Positions 34,494-48,300 of a stretch of DNA of 64,000 nucleotides are shown here, piece after piece. The stretch is taken from NCBI RefSeq assembly GCF_037975245.1, contig NC_092581.1, forward strand, positions 17,847,303 through 17,911,302. Reading direction: 5' to 3'. The notes beneath the pieces were generated by a model. That model made no database searches and was not told the DNA's origin. It saw nothing but the letters and a program-made list of their open reading frames with translations. The stretch's first letter is position 1, and each line of letters begins with the position of its first letter. The stretch comes from Apostichopus japonicus (lineage: Eukaryota > Echinodermata > Holothuroidea > Aspidochirotida > Stichopodidae). The translations under genes were made by a program, and so were the position numbers.

Positions 34494-37400
34494 ATGGCAG
34501 AAAGAGGTGAAAGTAAGCTATGAATGTAAATTCATTTTTACATTAAAATATATCGTCATAGCCTAGAATGATCTTAGTTTAATTTATAGGCCTAGCCTAC
34601 TTGGCCAACCGTTACTCGTTAGGCTATATCAGAACTTAGGCCTAGGCTAATAAGGCACAAACCATATATAAATTATAATTATGTATGTATGTATATTAGA
34701 TCCTCCTGCAAGCAGGAACTCGCGAAGAAGCCTAATTGGCTTATCAAAGCCACAGGGGGCTTTTATAGGGGCCTACTGAATATACTCTAGCTATTGTACA
34801 CACCTTTTAGTTAATACTACCGTATGCTACTAGTAATAGGCCTAGGCCTAGTAAGCTATAGTGCAAGGAGTGAGGCTACCCCTATTCTCTAATTATGATG
34901 CTTCTGTACCCAGTACGCACTGTAAAAAAACTGAAGTGCAATCTAACTTAGACTAGCCTAGAGTAGGACTTTAGGTTAAGGTATACAACAAGAAATGAAT
35001 AATAACTTCTATTACTGTCTATCAGAGGATTTGGATTGTTGCATTTTCTAATATTTAGTTATATAGCATTCTACAACAAAGTGAAGTGTATGAAAAGATT
35101 ATGATTTAACTAATTAAAGATAGCTTTACCAATTTAGCAATGGGGAGGGAGATACACAGGGGAGGGAGCCACTGCCATCATCAGGAGTGCCTTTGTATTA
35201 GAATGTCATACACACTATAGCAGAAAACAGTGAATCCAATCACACAAGAATGTATTTCCCTACCTCTCTAAAATGGATCACACATAAGACAGAGTTGTTT
35301 TAAATTTGGGTGCATTCTAAGAGTTTTTCACTTGCCCATCCTTTTCATTAATGAAAATGTAAAATTTTGGATAAGATAAAATTGCCCACTAAATTCTAAT
35401 TTTATGTGATCTTTGCTATTATAAATCAACCATGCCCAACTCATATTACCACAGGATGCTATCAGGATCTGGAATTTAAGCCATTGATTGAAGAGGCAAA
35501 CAAAAGTTAAAAGTTAATCCGGTACATGATTGTGCATGCATACATATACAAAACTACCGTACTCATTTTTCACATGTTATTTGAAGACAGAAGTACATTT
35601 AAGAGTAATACTCTCGGACGAAGTAACTTAACACAACCAATGGTATGGTCTGACTTACATTGTTATGGAAACTTTGTTAGACAAAAGAATTCCATTTAAT
35701 GTATTTCTCAATTTTATCCATTGTGTGCACACCATACAGGTAAGGATGTTATTTCTATCATGGGGGCTGTGATCAAGTGACAGTGAGTGCTTACATCTTC
35801 CAGTTGCTTGTTCAACTCTAGGTAAGAAAGAGGATAGTGCACCCCAATCAGACCCTCTGAGAGGTGATGGGGAGGCAGGAACAAAGAGACGATCCATGGA
35901 GGGTGACGATGGCAGTGATAATTCGGCAAAAAAGCAGAAACTGTCCATATCTTTATCTAAAAAGACAAGTTCGAAGACATCTGTCGGAAGTCAAGCAGCT
36001 AAGGATTCAACGAGGCGTGCTCTCACAAAGTCACCAGTTGCGATGAAACTAGGTTCCAAAATGGTAAGCTGTCTTCGATTGCCACTGAACAATCAAAGTT
36101 ATTTTGTTGTATTGTTTCTTCTCGTAGCAGAACAACAACAAAAAAGTTCCTGCCAAGCGTTAAATATTCATGGCAAAGTTATTATCTGCCCAGGTCTGTG
36201 TGTACATATTATTGCAGTTGTATGATCATGCCCATAAATACTCAATTCAATATTTGTAAGTTGTTCGCTAGAATAAATATTTTCCAATAACTGCACACAT
36301 CAACTGTTTATTTTATATTAAATACTTTTTTTTCTAAACAACAGAAGCCAAAGGAGCCTGATATAAAGCCAACAGCGTCAAAAAGCTTAGCAGTTTCAAA
36401 GGTCTTCTGTGAAAGTAGTGATGTAAGTACAATTTTTATAATTCAATTTTCAATTTCTCTTTAGCGGAGGGTTTTGATGGTGCCCTTTTTAAAATTCTGT
36501 TATGTTATCAAAACAAACACAAGAATGACAATGTCTTGGTGTCTTTAGTAATGATCTGCATTTATAATATGGCTATGATTAGTCTTATCTTTAATTTGTA
36601 ACAAAGTTGCCAATGACATCATGTTGGCTTAAGATCCTAGTCTATAGGTTCTGTGTATGTTCTTCAATTGCACTGCTACAGTAGGATCTGGAATTACCAA
36701 TCAAACTTTAGAAGCTTTAGTTAAAACCAAACAGATCTTCTGCCGACAAGCTCGTCGGAGAAAGACACCAAAATTTCAAATGTCTTGATCAAGACTGACA
36801 TATTCCTTAATGTTGCAGAAAGCAATGTAGTTAGATACCACACAGTTTGAAATTAGTTAGAGATGGTTAAAGATGGAGTATATTTCAATTCGTGATCGGA
36901 AAAGTGAGAGCGACTTGGTAGGCCCCATTTCATACTCACTTCATACTCATGTGCAACCTGGATGTCTGATTGGATACCCCATCGTGGGACCATCAGGCCA
37001 TTGTTTGTAAGAATTCTAATTGAATAGATGGTGAAAAGCTCCTTTCAGTAATCTTTCTCATGCTTCTGCAACTTTATTTGAAGATTATCTGAATGGTGCT
37101 GTAATGTTTCACGGTTTGATTCAAGAGATGATGTTATCTTCTTTAATATTTTTTTTTCCTTTTCATAAGGATGAGGAAGAGGAAATGCCACCTGAGGCAA
37201 AGATGAGAATGAAGAATTTAGGCAGGTGAGGTCCAACTCTTTTCTGTCAGTAATTATGATTTTGTATGGTGTCACCTCCCATTTTGAGAAATTTGGGTAA
37301 AATGGAGGATCCTTTGATGCAAATATGGCGCTACCTTTTTTGCAACTTTTCAAAACTTGTTGCAAAGGGAACTGATAAAATCTACAAGAAGGAATTCTGT

Positions 37401-37682
37401 CAAGAGTGAAAAAATCAGACATATTTTATGAGTGGAAATAGTTTCTGGGATAAAGAACATGCTCAGTTGTAATTTATAAAGTTTGAATTCATACATCTTT
37501 TCAATTTTGTATTTTACAGGGGTACAATTACATCTGCTGGCCCCAACTCCTTTAACAAGTCCAAAGATGGATTCATAAACACTGGCAGAGCCTGGAGGCT
37601 AAAGAGAGAAGAGGAAATAGCAAAAGCTGAACATGAACATAGAATGGAGGAAATGAAACAATTAGAGGGCTGGGATGTCTAA
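34494..37682 (+). CDS. PCNP: PEST proteolytic signal-containing nuclear protein
   Basis: A small nuclear PEST-rich protein. In mammals it is ubiquitinated by UHRF2/NIRF and linked to cell-cycle control. Five exons: 34494-34512, 35822-36063, 36345-36422, 37170-37225 and 37520-37682 (TAA), all GT-AG and phase-consistent, 185 aa (human 178). The first exon is only 19 nt (MAERGE). The middle is Lys/Ser-rich and basic. Residues 115-132 (EEEEMPPEAKMRMKNLGR) and 136-145 (TSAGPNSFNK) are the family's diagnostic block. The C-terminus after GFINTGRAW differs from vertebrates: it is a charged helix ending MEEMKQLEGWDV. The exon 1 call depends on ATG, donor and phase only. The rest is firm. Confidence 0.92.
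34680..34755 (-). mobile_element. 5'-truncated SINE copy in PCNP intron 1
   Basis: Matches the 3' domain of the SINE at 10655-10912 on the minus strand (GATAAGCCAATTAGGCTTC, CTTGCAGGAGGATCT) and also ends in an ATACATAC simple tail. The tRNA head is missing. Confidence 0.75.
35816..35827 (+). promoter_or_regulatory. Acceptor fused to donor-like motif at PCNP exon 2
   Basis: The acceptor CTCTAG is followed immediately by GTAAGA, so exon 2 begins with a donor-like sequence. This juxtaposition is what recursive (ratchet) splice sites look like. Confidence 0.5.
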
Positions 37683-40600
37683 AGTTGCAATGTCCTAGGT
37701 TTTTCCTTCTTAATATCTTTTAAATCTGGTGTGAGCTAAACATTCCTTGTTAAAATGTTATTGATTTTGAAAATGACAATTTGGAAATTGTAAAACATAT
37801 TTTAAGAGAGTACATAAATGAAATTGATATTTATTAATTGGTTCAGAGTGCTAAAATTATGATGAATGTTGTCCACTAGAATAGCCCACAGGATGTCCAA
37901 TGGGTCATCGCTGTCTCAAAAATTTTGATTGGTTGCTAAAGAGTGACCAGTGGCCATACTCAGTCACAGGTGAAACTTACGACTGGAGACAAAAAATAAA
38001 GGGAAGGAACGGACCCAGTATGATAATGAGTCGGTACAGCTATCGAAGGAGGTTATTTGAGATGAATGGTAGAGTATAATGTATATAATATGCTATACCC
38101 TGTAAGTAGAAAAAAAGTAATATCAAGGAGCGGGGAAAAAAAACAAACATTTTTTCTCATTCTTTGGGGGCTTCTTAATCAGCAGTTCTGGGCTTAGACT
38201 CGTCTGGTCCAATGATTAATCCAGAGTAGTGTGTGCAAAATTCTTTCAAATGTAGCCACTTATATAAGATTGCTAAAATAGAGAAATATTTGTGTTGTAA
38301 ATTACTGATAAACTTGCTCAGTGCTTTCCTAGGTAAAATTAGGTCAAATGAAAAGTACTTACAATGTATTCATGTTTGCACAAAGTTTTGAAAGTCAGCA
38401 GTTGCGCTACCTTTTCTGTTTGTATTTCTAAGGCCTGTTTCGTTAACTTTTAAAAAGCTATCATACACGAACAGAAACCATTTTCAAATCACTGAAAAGG
38501 TCAGGAGCTTCTAAAATGGAGTCTGAGATTTAAACAAAACAACTTGAGCTTAAAGATCTGCTTTATTGGCTCCAAATATTGAAACGCTATTGCTAGGAAA
38601 GTTTTGTGCTTACGTAATCGACCTGCCACGGTCGTAAATCGACCTCAAGCTCTACAATTAGCCTGCATAGCTTCTTAAAACCATAAGGCTCTTTGTATAA
38701 ACACTGTGTAGAAACATGTTCATGTCAACAGTGTAGTTAATCATATAGTGTTCACACAAAGACCCTCATACAAGCGAAAATATGTGGCAGGCATTGCAGA
38801 GTAATTGGTTAAAAAAGGTCTTTTTACGACCATGGCAGGTGGAATACGGAATCTCAAGAAACTTTTCCAAGATAGCGTGCTATAGTTGGGGTCTATACAG
38901 CAGACCTTTAAGTGATGAAACACATTGATTAAACACCCTAGCTTTGGAGCTTCTTGCTATGTGACATGTAATATGTGAAAAGGTAGTAATTTTTGTCAAG
39001 TTTGCCTGCTATCATCACGTTTGCAATCATGATGGCATGCGTTTCTGATGTGTATGTGTGTGATTATATTCTTTTTAACATAATATCTGAAGGAAAAATT
39101 TGGATGGATCTCATCCGTTGTATCTGGAATCACCAGGTACGTGTGATTCTTAAAAATTCTTGTGAAAAGTAACCAGTGTTTGCATTTGTGGAGGGTCCCT
39201 TATAGCATCAGTAAAAAGCAAATTAATAGAAAAAAGACATTTTGATGTGTTTTCCATTTGTGACTTAACAAAATAAATGCTCAAAGTACTTGCCCAAATA
39301 AAATGTTGAAAATGTTATCTTTCTGCAAAAAAAAACACTTATTCAAAATGATTTTTTTTTCAGCAATGTGTTACTCTGTAATATTTATCTATTTCAATTG
39401 TTAATTATGTTAGGTGCCGGTAAGTAAATTATCAAAGATTGTCAGGCACAGAGAAAGAACTAGAGAAAGAACGGACTATGTTTGCAATGTAATATTAAAC
39501 AATTTGACAATATACAAGAAAAAAACAATTTGGTTTCAGATGGTCTTTCTGCAGTGTGAAATACTGTTTCAGATGTCATGACTGGTTCGAGAATATCTTC
39601 TTACTGACCCTCGTAGAAATAAAACAATTACACAGTAATAAATAAGACTAGAACAAAGTAACAATTGTAAATGAAATATTGCTCTGTATTTTGTATAAAC
39701 ATTTTATTTACATGAAAAATTTTCCTCAAAAGTTTTGCTTTTCTCTTTCTCTTTTGACATACTGCATTGGTATGTATCCTCTCCTCACAGCTGTCTGAAT
39801 AAATATTAAACAATATGGAATACATTTTGCTTTATCTGTCTTTCTTTTATATAGGAAGCGGTTTGTGCGAGACTTGAAAATGTGAAGAGCAGAATAATTT
39901 TAATGCTGTCTTAGTTGTAATATATCTAAGAAAATTACTTTCTTATAAACTTCATTAAAATAAGCCATTGAATTTATTGTCTATGACACATCTGAGTTTT
40001 TAAGATGACTGAAGTCCAATGTATGGGGTCAGGAACCTTAATTCATTAAATGGAAGAAAAGAGTTAAACCAGTAGCTAACTTGTGGACTGAAATCAAACT
40101 GGTCACAGATCAGAGAAGTTGAAGTCCCGTTGATATTAATTCCCTCGCAAATATTTGATATTTCAGGTGATATCAAACTGGCAGTTACTGGAAAGTAACA
40201 AATGCTGTTTGTACCAAAATACACTAGTCCAATCTGTTGCAGCAAAGTAATGTCTTTGGCTCTTGGTCTGCTAACAACAATAAGACCACTTCTAGGTATT
40301 TTAGACATCTTGCACATCACTCACTTGTATTTTACAAAAGTGGGACATTATTTCAGGTTTTCTGATGTCCTAAGACTCAACCTTTACAACTAATGTTCCT
40401 CAGTTCAGTTGTTTCTATTAATCAGGTGATTGCATGTATCAACTTAAAAGGCATGGAATCACGATACCTTCTGGCTTTCTGGTTTTAAAACAATCATATT
40501 GGGACTTCAAATTAATATCACATTAAGATGCAGCTTGTTCAATATTTCACTATTATATTCCATCATTTTAAAAGATGGTTTCAAGTCTTACAATGAAACT

Positions 40601-42350
40601 TTAATCAAAAGACGTGGGAATATCTGTAAATAGCAAATGGAACAAACAACAATCCTAAATGCTTGGATTTTTAATAAACTGAACAATAACCATGTCTTTG
40701 TGAATAGTCTTAAAGCTCAGTTCCTTGAAACATTTAACAAATGGAGAGAGCAAATGGTGTTATGTTAATGAACTAGATTTGAATATTCAGCTATTTAAGT
40801 GCTGAAATAAGTCATGAAATGTCACCTATAAGTTTTTGCAACTTATTTCACCGTAAATGCAGTGATGACAATCTGAATCCAGTGAATCACTCAACATTCT
40901 TGAGTCTGGATAGTAACTGGTATTGATTTCACTTGCAAAGAAAGTGAAGTGACTTCTTACAACTTTTAATTATTCGTAATCATAGCAAACGATTTGTTTT
41001 GAAAGACCTACGAATATATAACATCCAAGAAAGGGGTAGGCATGAACTTGAAAGAAACCAAACTCTTATGAAAGCAAACTATCCACAACAGTTATCAGTG
41101 GTCATCGATGAAGACTTTGTTGGGCCTGCTAGATCCTCACAAAGAGGATTCTATGTCATGTTACAGTAGTATTAACAGTAATAGTGCGTTGTACTTCGTC
41201 ACAGAGAGATGAAAATACGAATAGTTGATTCGTGGCATTTGAATCATGCCACAGAATTAGCTCCAGCTTCGACACACTCTGCTTGTGAACAATAATAATA
41301 ACACAAATGACGTACACTGTATCATACCACACATAAACGTCTTACGCACACTGCCTGACATGCTAACACCTTCAAAACCACAGACCAAAACTGGTTTTAC
41401 AAAAGATCATTGTACTTAATATTTGGTAGAAATTGCAAACAATTTTAGCAATACGCTTCACTTGTACTCAATACAACTTTCAATAGGGGACTGGTGGTCA
41501 GGTGACCCAAGTCAGGTGACCCAAGGTCACTGACAAAGATATTATCAAGGTTTCAACGAAAACAAAAAGAAACAAAAATTGGCAAGAAAACTGATCGGTG
41601 TAGACATTCATCAGTGGAAGCTATAATCTCCTGAATGATAGATTTCAATGCATTGTAAAAAAAAAACAGACAGGAACACAAAATGGAGTGACTTGATCTT
41701 AATTCGATGAGGTGTCAATTATATAGGAAGTCTTTGCAAAATACTCCAAACATATCTGTCTGTGGAGACAGGTTTCTACAAATAGCAATATATATATATA
41801 AATACTATACATGTTACAATTTTGTGAAATAATATTTGCTTATTTAACGATGTGATGTCATCAAGGAATGTTATTTCAGAAAGCAACAATATATATATTA
41901 CATTCGACTGTAATATTAACTTATAAGTCAGCATATGACTGTTCAGAAACATAAACATGCGATTCTTAAACGTCAACACCTTTATTTTCTGTTGGGTTTG
42001 TAACTGTTGCAACCAATTAGCAAATTCTCTAACCGTTCAATCCAAATTGGATTAGTTTTTGTGTCCCACAATATAGTCATGTTATTTCTTCATTTGTAAG
42101 CTTTTTTTACCACGGAGTTACTTTGTGACTTTCATTCAAACAATTACAACTTATTTACTAATCAGACTCTCAGATAGGACCTCAAGTGGTTTTGAAAAAG
42201 AATTATTATCTGGAAAACATATTTGGTCTTTTCATCATCCATTGCCTACCAAAAATGAATTCATAGCCTCAAAATGGAAACTAGCTTCTGAATTCTGACT
42301 AGGATGAAGTATTCTTCATAATAATCTGAGGATGGAGTTAGGTTTAATTG
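37683..42350. other. Convergent 3' region of PCNP and CEP85
   Basis: No exon recognised. It must contain the 3' untranslated regions of PCNP (from the left; AATAAA candidate at 37995-38000) and CEP85 (from the right; minus-strand AATAAA candidate at 41981-41986). The only other notable features are A/T runs and a duplicated tcaggtgacccaag at about 41498-41525. Confidence 0.5.
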
Positions 42351-45300
42351 TTACTGAGTAATACAGTTGTTACCAACAGACTCTGCATATTTGTCAGATA
42401 AATGACCTCGCAAGATATCAATGTTCTGGCGTATCTGTTGTAAATCTCCAAGGAGCCTCTTACGTGCTTCCTCCTCCGTCTCTGTGGGGTGACCCTCATC
42501 AACCGACATTGAGGAATTGGCTGTAAGTATAAAAAATAAGATGGCATAATTGGAGTGGCTGACTTTTGTTGCAATACTAACTTTGTATAAACCCTAGTAA
42601 ATAACCTACTGGGAGGATTTGTCTTAGGCACTTTCAAACAGAAAAGTTGTATAAAATGTTTACAAACATCAAAATAATTCTTCATGGCAACGATCCATTG
42701 TGTACGAATGGAAAATCAAATTTTACTCAAACATAGAGAAGACATCACACTAACTAATTCAAGGTACTCACATCTAATTCCGAGCAGCATGGATACATTC
42801 GGTTCCGTTCCCTCCGCACTCTGTAAACAGACCTGCACCAAGTTTTGCATTTCCTTGGTACATTCTGACAACTCCTTCGCTACTCTCTGATTCAGCTGGA
42901 ATTTTTCGGACGATATCACTCTTTCCTGTTTCTTTATTTTCTCATGAAGAGTCATCTTAAGAGACAAGAGATCCTGATTTTGTTCTGCAAGCTGGAAAAA
43001 AGAAAGAAAGAAAAGAAGCTAGTCAAAGTCATGGCTGAGTTTTTATTTACATTTATGAGTAAAATAATGAAAACATCCCTCAAAACTCAGGGTTTTCTTT
43101 TAACTTAGCTGTTCTAAATGTTCTGAACGACTGTGTGACAGCATTAGGGTGGACACCAGATGGACAAAGGGAGAGAGGTAGACCAAATGTGACATGGAGA
43201 AGGATGGTAGAGGAACAAAAAGTAGGGCAGGATTGAGGAGCTGGAAGGTGACCAAAGCAGCAGCACAGAATAGGACGGATTGGGCAGACAGCGTTATGGC
43301 CTTATGTGACTACTAGCACAAAGAGAATTAAGGGGGATGGGGCGTTGTCATGTTCTTACACATACAGTGATGAAGATGGTTAGGCTATTAAAAGTGCCAT
43401 CCCTGTCTCATATTTCTAAATAATATTCGTCATTATGGCCTCTTTTTCATATATATGTTGCTTGCACGACATATACTTCTGTTTCATGCCTTCCAACAAG
43501 ATTGCTGTGATTAAAATATGTCTCTCACTGTATAAAAAATAAAAAATTTGGTGAGCATGAGAGACGTTATGCTGCTGAATTGAAACTGTGCTTAATACAT
43601 GTTGCAAAGAAATATCAACATGACACATTAGGCCTTTACACTTACATCCTTTAATGTTTTCCTCATCTTTGCAATATCGACTTCCTTATTTTTGATCTCC
43701 TCCCTGAGTCCTACGGCATTGTCCTCTTCTTGCATCAGCCTACCCTCCATCTCCCTCACCTGATCCTGGTGGTGAAGCTGCAGTTTCTTGATTTGTTTAT
43801 GTTTACTGTCAGCAACCTGAAAATAAATAAATGAAATAAATGAAGAAAACTTACAGTATAAAGAAAAGTGAGAGAGGTGAGGGTTGAAAGGTCATCTATA
43901 ATGACCCACAAATTTGAGCAATCTCAAATTGCTATTGTTTTTCAAATGTTTCTCTGTAACCCTCAAAACTGCTCTTCGGCAATTGTGAAGTGTTTCAATG
44001 GACAATAAAAACATTTGTGAATGAACAGCTCTCGATGGTAAACTGTTTTTGTCGAAGCCTCAGTGACCATTATTCGACCATATTCTAGCATATTTTATAT
44101 ATACTGTTATCATTTTCAGTAATCAAATTAATGCAACAACAAAGTGTGGGCTAAACTTCATAAGCTTATTGTAACACATTTAACATACTTACCGCATGGT
44201 ATGAAAATTAGTGTGGCGGAAAATAGTGTTATCTCCTGCTATGATAATTAACCATCAAGAAAAAAGAACACATTCAGATAAAATAAATGAATAACAGAAT
44301 TAGGATCAGTGAACCTTAGCCAACAGTTCATCTTCTTACTTTTATCATTTTCCTTTCAACCTCCCCCATCCCCCCCCCCCCAAGCCACACCCCTTACATC
44401 TAGACAATGTTCATGGTATACCTTTTTAAGTTGACGAACTTCCTGCACAAGCCTCTCTTTCTCTTTTGTAATGTCATCATATTCATCTCTGGAGCAGAGT
44501 TTGAAAGATGTTGGGTCCGTACCATCTTCTACACCCAGTGCTTGCTGCATCTTTCCAAGTTCAGTCTTTAAACTGTTTAAAAAGAAAAAGAATAAAATCA
44601 TTCCTCACAATATCATCTTTTGTAGCAAAAATATTACAAATACCAACTTTGCAAGAATTTGGGGGCAGGGGGAGGGGTTGCTTTTAACTTAATAATCACT
44701 TCTGTCATGCAAATGCAAGGACACAAAATTAATTGCTTTGATGTCTTAACAGATGTTTTATTTCCAAGAAAATCAGTTTAGTTCTTCTGGGAGATTTACC
44801 TTTTTCGGACCAAAGACTAACAGTTAGCATGTGCTTATGTCTCTCACAGCAGAGGTACTAAGGCAAAAGTTCAAAGGGATTATACAAAAGAAACCTTACC
44901 TGACGTTAACAAGATTCATTGAAGCTACAACTAACAGAGTTATTTACGACTTTTAACTTAATAATCACTTCTGTCATGCAAATGCAAGGGCACAAAATAA
45001 ATTGCTTTTTTAATGTCTTATTAGTTTTATTTCCAAGAACATCAGTTTAGTTCGTCTGGGAGATTTACCTTCTTCAGACCAAAGACTAACACTAAGCATG
45101 GGCTTACATCCCTCACAGCAGAGGAACTTAGGCAAAAGTTCAAAGGGATTATACAAAAGAAACCTCACCTAATGTTACCAAGATTCATTGAAGCTATTGA
45201 CGACATGCAAACAGATGATCTGATCCATAACTATTAGCAATGCCTACAAGTGAGTTGTATGTCTTTAAAACACTGCGACCTAACAACAATATATCTAAAA

Positions 45301-48300
45301 CTGTTGTCATGACAATACACTACAGTATACAGTCCCTTTAACTTGTTATATAAACTCAGGGCTGAATTCTTTGTCATCATATGCTTATATGCTTAGGCAT
45401 ATTATCAAATTGGTCCTTAATGTGCAACAGGAAGTGCTTCACAGCACTATGTTAACTTCTTACAATTGTTAATCGCTAGTATAGTAACCAGTAGAACTTT
45501 ATGAATGTATTAAGAACATGACTTGACTCAAATCAAATATGCTAACCATATTATTTGTTTATCAAATGCATCAAAGAAACAACCGAGCACTTCAAATCAT
45601 GAAACCGACCAATTTATTCAGCAATAATGATTGTTTTTATTGGTTACCTCTGAATTTCAAACTCCAGGTCAGCGTTTCTTTCTTCCAGGTTAGATATTTC
45701 TAATTCCTTCCCTCTTCTGATATTCCTAGTCTCCGTCAGATCCGATTCCAGTGCAGTGATCCTCTGTTTCAGAAGCGTTTCCGTCCTTTGTAAACTAGCG
45801 ATGTGATCTCAAGTTAAAGAAATCAAAGTTCCACTCAATCACAAACAATTTTTACAATGTGACACAATGTGCTACATTTATTAATTTTATACCACACATA
45901 TACTAACTTCTTCAAATATAAAAGGCCAAAACTAAAGTTTTATCATAAATTGTGATTTTCTTTCCCTTTTCTCTTCATTCTCTCTTATTTAGGGAAAAGA
46001 TTGACATGATAAATTCTCAACAGGGAACAAATGATTGCTTTGAATTTACATCTACTCTTTAAAAATATCCCCTTCAGGAAGGAACATCAGCAGGTGCAAG
46101 GGGAAATGATGATGTCACCGGGTCCATTTTTGGAACTCTTCACTTTAATCTTAATATAAATTGTGAAAGTAAAAATAAATTTTCCTTTATAATATATTCT
46201 GCTAAGCCCTCTATTTGCCCCCAGGCCGTCGTGCCCCCTTCATGCCTGCCTTCAGGTGGTAGAATCAGTACAGTAATAGGCCAAGTCTAACATCCTCAAC
46301 AGCAATGACGACAACAATGATGGAGATGGGGAAACAAAAGGAGTTAAACAAAAGGAAGGTAAGACAAACACATCCTAACAAACAGGTTTTTGATTCTGAA
46401 TCAGGTATTTTTTACCAATTCCATCGGTGGTTGCCACTGGAGTCAGATGAATATTAAAGGATATAGATTCCGAGGATTTGGCATAGTCATCAGCTGTTGG
46501 AAGGTCCTTTAAATAATGCTCCAGACTTTGAACTTTGAGTTTTACTTTATCATATTTGTCCCTCATTTTCTTGTATTTTTCTTTGGTGTCTTCATGAGTC
46601 GTTTCTTTTGCTTTTATCTGCCAAAAAAGAAATGATATTAAAATAAACATTAGTAAAAGAAAATAATAATTCAAACTATATGTAAACAAAATAATTTCAA
46701 ATAATATAAAGGTTGAACAAATGAGCTGAAAATAAGTAATTAGTTTAGAGACTGCATTTGTTATCATTTTAGGAAGAAATTTCTTAATTATGATTTTGTA
46801 TTGTCAACGTAGCCTTATATTAGATAAATATGTAAATCAACAAAGGAAGATTTAAATAGGTAGTGTACTCAATTTTCTTGAAGCGATAGCTAAAGAGAGC
46901 TTAGTTTTAGAATAGAAATAAATGATAATTACTTGTGGGTAACAGTTTAGCAAGTAGGCATATTGTACCACTGTGCATGATGGTAGAGTAGATATGGACT
47001 GTTTTTGTTGAGATTAACAAGTGAGGGGTGGTGGGATGGGGGAAAAGGGAAAGGGTGCAAGTGAAGGTCAGTGCTCTGATCTAGGTTATGACAAAGAGAC
47101 ACGGGTATCTGTATTATGTAACATTTGGTGCTCATCGCTGTTGTGCTTTGTGAGTAGAATGTTACAAATACTTGAATCTTGCTTATCACTTTAACTAATT
47201 AAGGCTAATTATAGGCCAACCAGTCATTATAAGATGAACACCCAGACAACGAAGCAATGATATCATGGTTCAGTCATGTCTCCAATACAAGATTAGTCAC
47301 TGTACTCTCTCTAAGGTGTGTCATTGACATCATGGTGATCATTCCAAGTAGAGGGGTGTATCATAGTCACAGTTCCAAACAAAATTTTGTATCATTATTC
47401 AATTTCAAATACTTAACTAGTGCACAAATTTTGTGACTCAGGGTTAGGTCATGGTAATGTGAGGTATGGCATACATCTGACAAACCCTACCATGGAGTGC
47501 TATATTTTGTCTTACAACAAATAAGTCATCACACCCTGGGAAGATCGTTTTCCAACATAACAGAGTAAACAAAGGCAGGTCAAATTCCAATTGCTTGGTA
47601 TGCCAATTACCTCATTCAGGATTACATTATGGCATAGTGATGTATGACTAACATTCTGACTCACCCCCTTCCTACCTCCCCTTACCTATCTCCCCTTCTC
47701 CCCCCCCCCCTCCCCCTATCCTGGGGTCTGATAATCTATCTTACAACCAATAAATTCATAATACCTGGGAAGACAGTTTCTCAATCTCTCTCTTCAGAGA
47801 ACTCTGAAGTTCCTTCTCCTTTTCCTGGGATTTCTTTGTCTCGTACTCTGTCTTGCCTAGCTTTCTGCTGAGCTGATCGATTTCAGAATCTTTCGATGAA
47901 TTTTGCTGGGTCAGTTGATTACGCAGAGAAAAGATTTCATAATCTTTCTCCTGCAAAGAAAACCAAAAAAACAGAGCACATTAAAAAATGGAGCAAAACA
48001 GAAACAATTTTGTTCAGTTTTGTAACAAATTTAGGGTTAAATATAATAGTAGAGGGAGAAGCAATGATTAGGATAAAAACAAGGATGGGAATACAAGAAG
48101 AGAAAATAGCTCAGAAGATGATGAGCATTATCATATATTAAACACTCTTAATGGATATATGGATATATAAATGAATTAGTTAGGGAATAGTTGCATTAAG
48201 ATAGCTAAATTGAAGAGAATAACAGTATATGACTACTCAGGCTGTGCATATACTCAGATAATGAACATGTTGTTGTGAAATTGCAGCATTTTTGGAAGAT

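Noticed and set aside
46375-46767. 130-residue minus-strand protein
   Set aside because: It is CEP85 exon 46617-46416 read into both neighbouring introns; only the exon part is protein-like.
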